DNA of 64,000 nt from an uncultured Acidobacteriaceae bacterium. GTDB taxonomy: Bacteria; Acidobacteriota; Terriglobia; Terriglobales; Acidobacteriaceae. Made by a program: the position numbers and the translations under genes. A model generated the notes under the pieces. The model was not told where the DNA came from, did no database searches, and worked only from the letters and a program-made list of their open reading frames with translations. Below, piece after piece: positions 61,672-64,000 of the stretch. The stretch is from assembly GCA_937879855.1 (NCBI GenBank), contig CALFMO010000007.1, positions 248,001 through 312,000 of the forward strand. Reading direction: 5' to 3'. Each line of letters begins with the position of its first letter. Within the stretch, counting starts at the first letter, position 1.

Positions 61672-62432
61672 GGCCACCTCACCGGAATACCCTGTGACCC
61701 GAGTTGCTGCTTGAGGTCCGCAAGCCGGCTGAATCCGTAATGAAAAATTGACGCAGCCAGCGCGGCATCGGCATGGCCCTCGCGAAATACTTCGACGAAA
61801 TGCTGCGCTCCGCCCGCACCGCCAGAGGCAATCACCGGAATCCGAACCGAGTCCGCGATTGCCCGAGTCAACTCGCAATCGAAGCCGATTCCAGTTCCGT
61901 CCCGGTCCATCGACGTCAGCAAGATTTCGCCCGCTCCGCGCGACTCCGCTTCGCAAGCCCACATAACCGCGTCCCTGCCGGTCCCTGCTCTTCCGCCATG
62001 CGTGAACGCTTCCCAACGCGATGTCTCCGCGGATCGCTTCGCATCAATAGCAACGACAACAGCCTGCGAACCAAAGCGTTCCGCGATCCGCTTGATCAAT
62101 GTTGGATCGGCAAGTGCCGCTGAGTTTATGCTGATCTTGTCTGCGCCCGCTGAAAACACGGCTGCCGCATCCCCCAGCGTGCGTATGCCGCCTCCTACCG
62201 TGAATGGAATAAACAATTGACGTGCGGCCCGGCGCACCGTGTCCAGCAGAGTCGCGCGCCTTTCGTGCGCTGCAGAAATATCCAGAAGCACGATCTCGTC
62301 CGCTCCAGAGGCGCTATGCGCCTTTGCCAGTTCGGCGGGGTCGCCCGCGTCGCGCAAATTTTCAAACCGCACACCCTTCACCACGCGGCCGCCGTCCACA
62401 TCCAGGCAAGCGATAATACGTTTCGTCAGCAT
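61665..62432 (-). CDS. hisF: Imidazole glycerol phosphate synthase, cyclase subunit
   Basis: A 255-residue TIM barrel. MLTKRIIACLDVDGGRVVKG carries the catalytic Asp near residue 11, SMDRDGTGIGFD the second Asp, and VGGGIRT and ASGGAGG the phosphate loops. It forms the synthase with HisH, encoded directly upstream with a one-base gap. ATG 62432 is preferred over GTG 62444, which would overlap hisH. Confidence 0.95.
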   Translation of the reverse strand: MLTKRIIACLDVDGGRVVKGVRFENLRDAGDPAELAKAHSASGADEIVLLDISAAHERRATLLDTVRRAARQLFIPFTVGGGIRTLGDAAAVFSAGADKISINSAALADPTLIKRIAERFGSQAVVVAIDAKRSAETSRWEAFTHGGRAGTGRDAVMWACEAESRGAGEILLTSMDRDGTGIGFDCELTRAIADSVRIPVIASGGAGGAQHFVEVFREGHADAALAASIFHYGFSRLADLKQQLGSQGIPVRWPC

Positions 62433-62433
62433 C

Positions 62434-63024
62434 TCAGAGCGCACAAAAATTGCCCAGTATCTTCAAACCGGTCTCTCCGGATTTTTCGGGATGAAACTGC
62501 ACCCCGAACAGCTGATCCCGTTCCACAGCCGCTGAAAAACATCCGCCATATTCACAGCAAGCCACCGTCGTCTCCGTAACCGGCGCGCGAAACGAGTGCG
62601 TGAAATATACGAACGAAGACGACGCGACGCCACGGAACAGTCGCGAAGAAGGAGAAACGTCAAGCTGGTTCCACCCCACATGCGGCGATTTCACCTTCGC
62701 CGGAAATCGCTCACAATCGCCGCTCAACGCGCCCAGTCCCGGCGTCTCCGGCGATTCCTGACTTCCCTCGAACATCCACTGCATTCCAACGCAGATCCCG
62801 AGGAACGGAACTCCGCGACCAATGCCATCGGCAATAGCTTCCTGCAAACCGGATCGTCCGAGCGCCGCCGTTGAAGCAAAATGGCCGACTCCCGGAAGCA
62901 CGATCTTCTTCGCTCTAGCAACCTGCGCAGGATCGGAGGTAATCGCGCAATCTTCGCCCAGCCAGTCCAACGCCTTCTTCACCGAAACCAGATTTCCGGC
63001 GCCGTAATCCACAATCGCAATCAT
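62434..63024 (-). CDS. hisH: Imidazole glycerol phosphate synthase, glutamine amidotransferase subunit
   Basis: A 196-residue class I glutaminase. VDYGAGNL is the N-terminal motif, the nucleophile Cys is in LGICVGMQ, and the His-Glu pair is in VQFHPEKSG. It supplies ammonia to HisF. ATG 63024 has AAGGAG seven bases upstream and shares one base with the hisB stop (TGATG). Confidence 0.95.
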   Translation of the reverse strand: MIAIVDYGAGNLVSVKKALDWLGEDCAITSDPAQVARAKKIVLPGVGHFASTAALGRSGLQEAIADGIGRGVPFLGICVGMQWMFEGSQESPETPGLGALSGDCERFPAKVKSPHVGWNQLDVSPSSRLFRGVASSSFVYFTHSFRAPVTETTVACCEYGGCFSAAVERDQLFGVQFHPEKSGETGLKILGNFCAL

Positions 63025-63611
63025 CACAGCACTCCTTTTGTGCTAGGCAGCAGGCGCGCCATGCGCCGATCACGCCAGCACGCCGCACGCAGCGCCCGAG
63101 CAAACGCCTTGAACAGGGCCTCAATCTTGTGATGACTCGAGCGCCCGTAAAGCACACGCGCATGAACATTCGCCCGCGCCCCACGAGCAAAACCTTCAAA
63201 AAAATCGGGCACAAGCTCCGCTTGCAGATCGCCCACCAACCGCGTGCGCACTTTTGTGTCGACCACGGCGGCGGTACGCCCGCAAAAGTCCACGGCCGCC
63301 ATCCCCATCGTCTCGTCCATCGGCATCAGGAAATATCCGGCCCGCAGAATGCCGCGCTTGCTGCCCAACGCCTTGTCAAACGCCTGCCCGAGCACGATTC
63401 CAATATCTTCGACCGTATGATGCTGGTCTACGTCAAGATCGCCGTGCGCCGTCAACTTCAGATCGAAGCCCCCGTGATGCGCAAACAACTCCAGCATGTG
63501 ATCAAAAAAACGAATGCCGGTGGATACCTGGTAACGCCCGCGCCCTTCGATGGTGAGCGAGATCTGAATCTGTGTTTCTTTACTGACCCGCTTGATGCTT
63601 CCCTTTCTCAT
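63024..63611 (-). CDS. hisB: Imidazoleglycerol-phosphate dehydratase
   Basis: A 195-residue single-domain HisB, without the phosphatase half found in enterobacteria. FFDHMLELFAHHGGFD, HHTVEDIGI, and the second set GRSSHHKIEALFKAFA bind the two manganese ions. The ATG overlaps the hisC stop (ATGA). A separate histidinol phosphatase must be encoded elsewhere. Confidence 0.95.
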   Translation of the reverse strand: MRKGSIKRVSKETQIQISLTIEGRGRYQVSTGIRFFDHMLELFAHHGGFDLKLTAHGDLDVDQHHTVEDIGIVLGQAFDKALGSKRGILRAGYFLMPMDETMGMAAVDFCGRTAAVVDTKVRTRLVGDLQAELVPDFFEGFARGARANVHARVLYGRSSHHKIEALFKAFARALRAACWRDRRMARLLPSTKGVL

Positions 63612-64000
63612 CGCCGCGATGCCCCCTGCGCAATGCCAAGCTCCTCGCATGTTTCCTGGAGAGCAGCGAGCAAGCGACCCGCGTGCGCTTGCGGTCCCAG
63701 TGTGATGCGAACACATCCTTCGCAACCGTGATCGCTGGTGCGGTCGCGAACCAGGATGCCACGACGTCTCATCTGTTCGACGAAAGCTGCCGCCGCGCCC
63801 ACGCGTGCAAGCACGAAATTAGCCTGGCTGGCCCAGAACTGAATTCCAAGGGCTTCGAGCGCACGCTCCAGTCGAGCCCGTGACTCGCGCACCTCGCTCA
63901 CATACTGCCGAATGTAGCTTTGGTCCCCAAGAGCCTCCGGCAAGCAGGCCAGCGCCACCGCGTTCACGTTGTAAGGCGAACTAACCCGCCGCGCGGAACG
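63608..64000 (-). CDS. hisC: Histidinol-phosphate aminotransferase (partial, 5' part beyond the window)
   Basis: The frame is open at the right edge; about 130 C-terminal residues are visible. VSSPYNVNAVA, the hinge after the PLP lysine, and the small-domain QANFVLARVG, RGILVRDR and CVRITLG fit HisC. The PLP lysine lies outside. It heads the visible his genes and is coupled to hisB. Confidence 0.9.
   Translation of the reverse strand, partial: RSARRVSSPYNVNAVALACLPEALGDQSYIRQYVSEVRESRARLERALEALGIQFWASQANFVLARVGAAAAFVEQMRRRGILVRDRTSDHGCEGCVRITLGPQAHAGRLLAALQETCEELGIAQGASRR

Noticed and set aside
1..64000. tRNA, rRNA, riboswitch, insertion sequence or prophage features
   Set aside because: Gaps were read on both strands and showed no cloverleaf, T-loop, transposase motif, att-like repeat or riboswitch core that I could defend.

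Overview
The window looks like a chromosomal segment from an acidobacterium, most likely of the Terriglobales/Koribacter type. This is inferred from gene content: an Acidobacteria-type VWFA protein beside an Oar-like TonB-dependent receptor with a carboxypeptidase-regulatory domain, a very large TPR/PEGA serine/threonine kinase, a moderately GC-rich sequence, and many ATGA-type gene overlaps. I found no rRNA, tRNA, CRISPR array, transposase, integrase or prophage gene. The DNA reads as densely packed core and metabolic genes rather than a mobile island.

Layout. (1) 1-6958: the 5' part of a secreted amidase running off the left edge, then a 1685-residue membrane kinase. (2) 6989-19955: a compact purine-salvage and degradation locus. 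The plus-strand genes encode allantoinase, three-subunit xanthine dehydrogenase (its FAD subunit fused to OHCU decarboxylase), hydroxyisourate hydrolase, a PuuD-like membrane urate oxidase without a cytochrome c domain, allantoate amidohydrolase, ureidoglycine aminohydrolase and a ureidoglycolate amidohydrolase candidate. Guanine deaminase on one side, and adenosine deaminase plus a NUP-family nucleoside protein on the other, feed the pathway. Together they can account for every step from guanine or adenosine to glyoxylate, ammonia and CO2, except the cleavage of inosine, which is uncertain. (3) 20122-36538: an exported S9 peptidase, an RND tripartite efflux operon, a GH15 glucoamylase/trehalase-like enzyme, the VWFA and TonB-receptor pair, and a small Spy/LTXXQ-like periplasmic protein. 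(4) 36714-42946: a single-domain response regulator, then an L-fucose oxidation operon: lactonase, UxaA-family dehydratase, two SDR dehydrogenases, FucP permease and mutarotase.

(5) 43048-60995: a region rich in lipid and storage-granule functions. A minus-strand run encodes acyl-CoA dehydrogenase, GMC oxidoreductase, AdhE, a STAS protein, a wax ester synthase/DGAT and an acyl-CoA ligase. It is followed by the PHA regulator PhaR, two paralogous phasin-like repeat proteins, a lipase-type hydrolase and an ABC1/UbiB-family kinase. Each phasin gene has the same layout: a sigma-70-type promoter with 17-base spacing, a perfect inverted repeat matching the known PhaR operator at the predicted transcription start, then GGAGG and the ATG. 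Both proteins are built from 5-6 repeats of about 46 residues. I consider this the most coherent regulatory unit in the window. (6) 60979-64000: the histidine biosynthesis run hisC(partial)-hisB-hisH-hisF-hisA on the minus strand.

Two genes, the GH15 enzyme and the first SDR of the fucose operon, have conserved N-termini that extend upstream of every ATG/GTG/TTG codon. In each case the extension reaches a CTG codon with a well-placed Shine-Dalgarno sequence, so CTG initiation is proposed for both.
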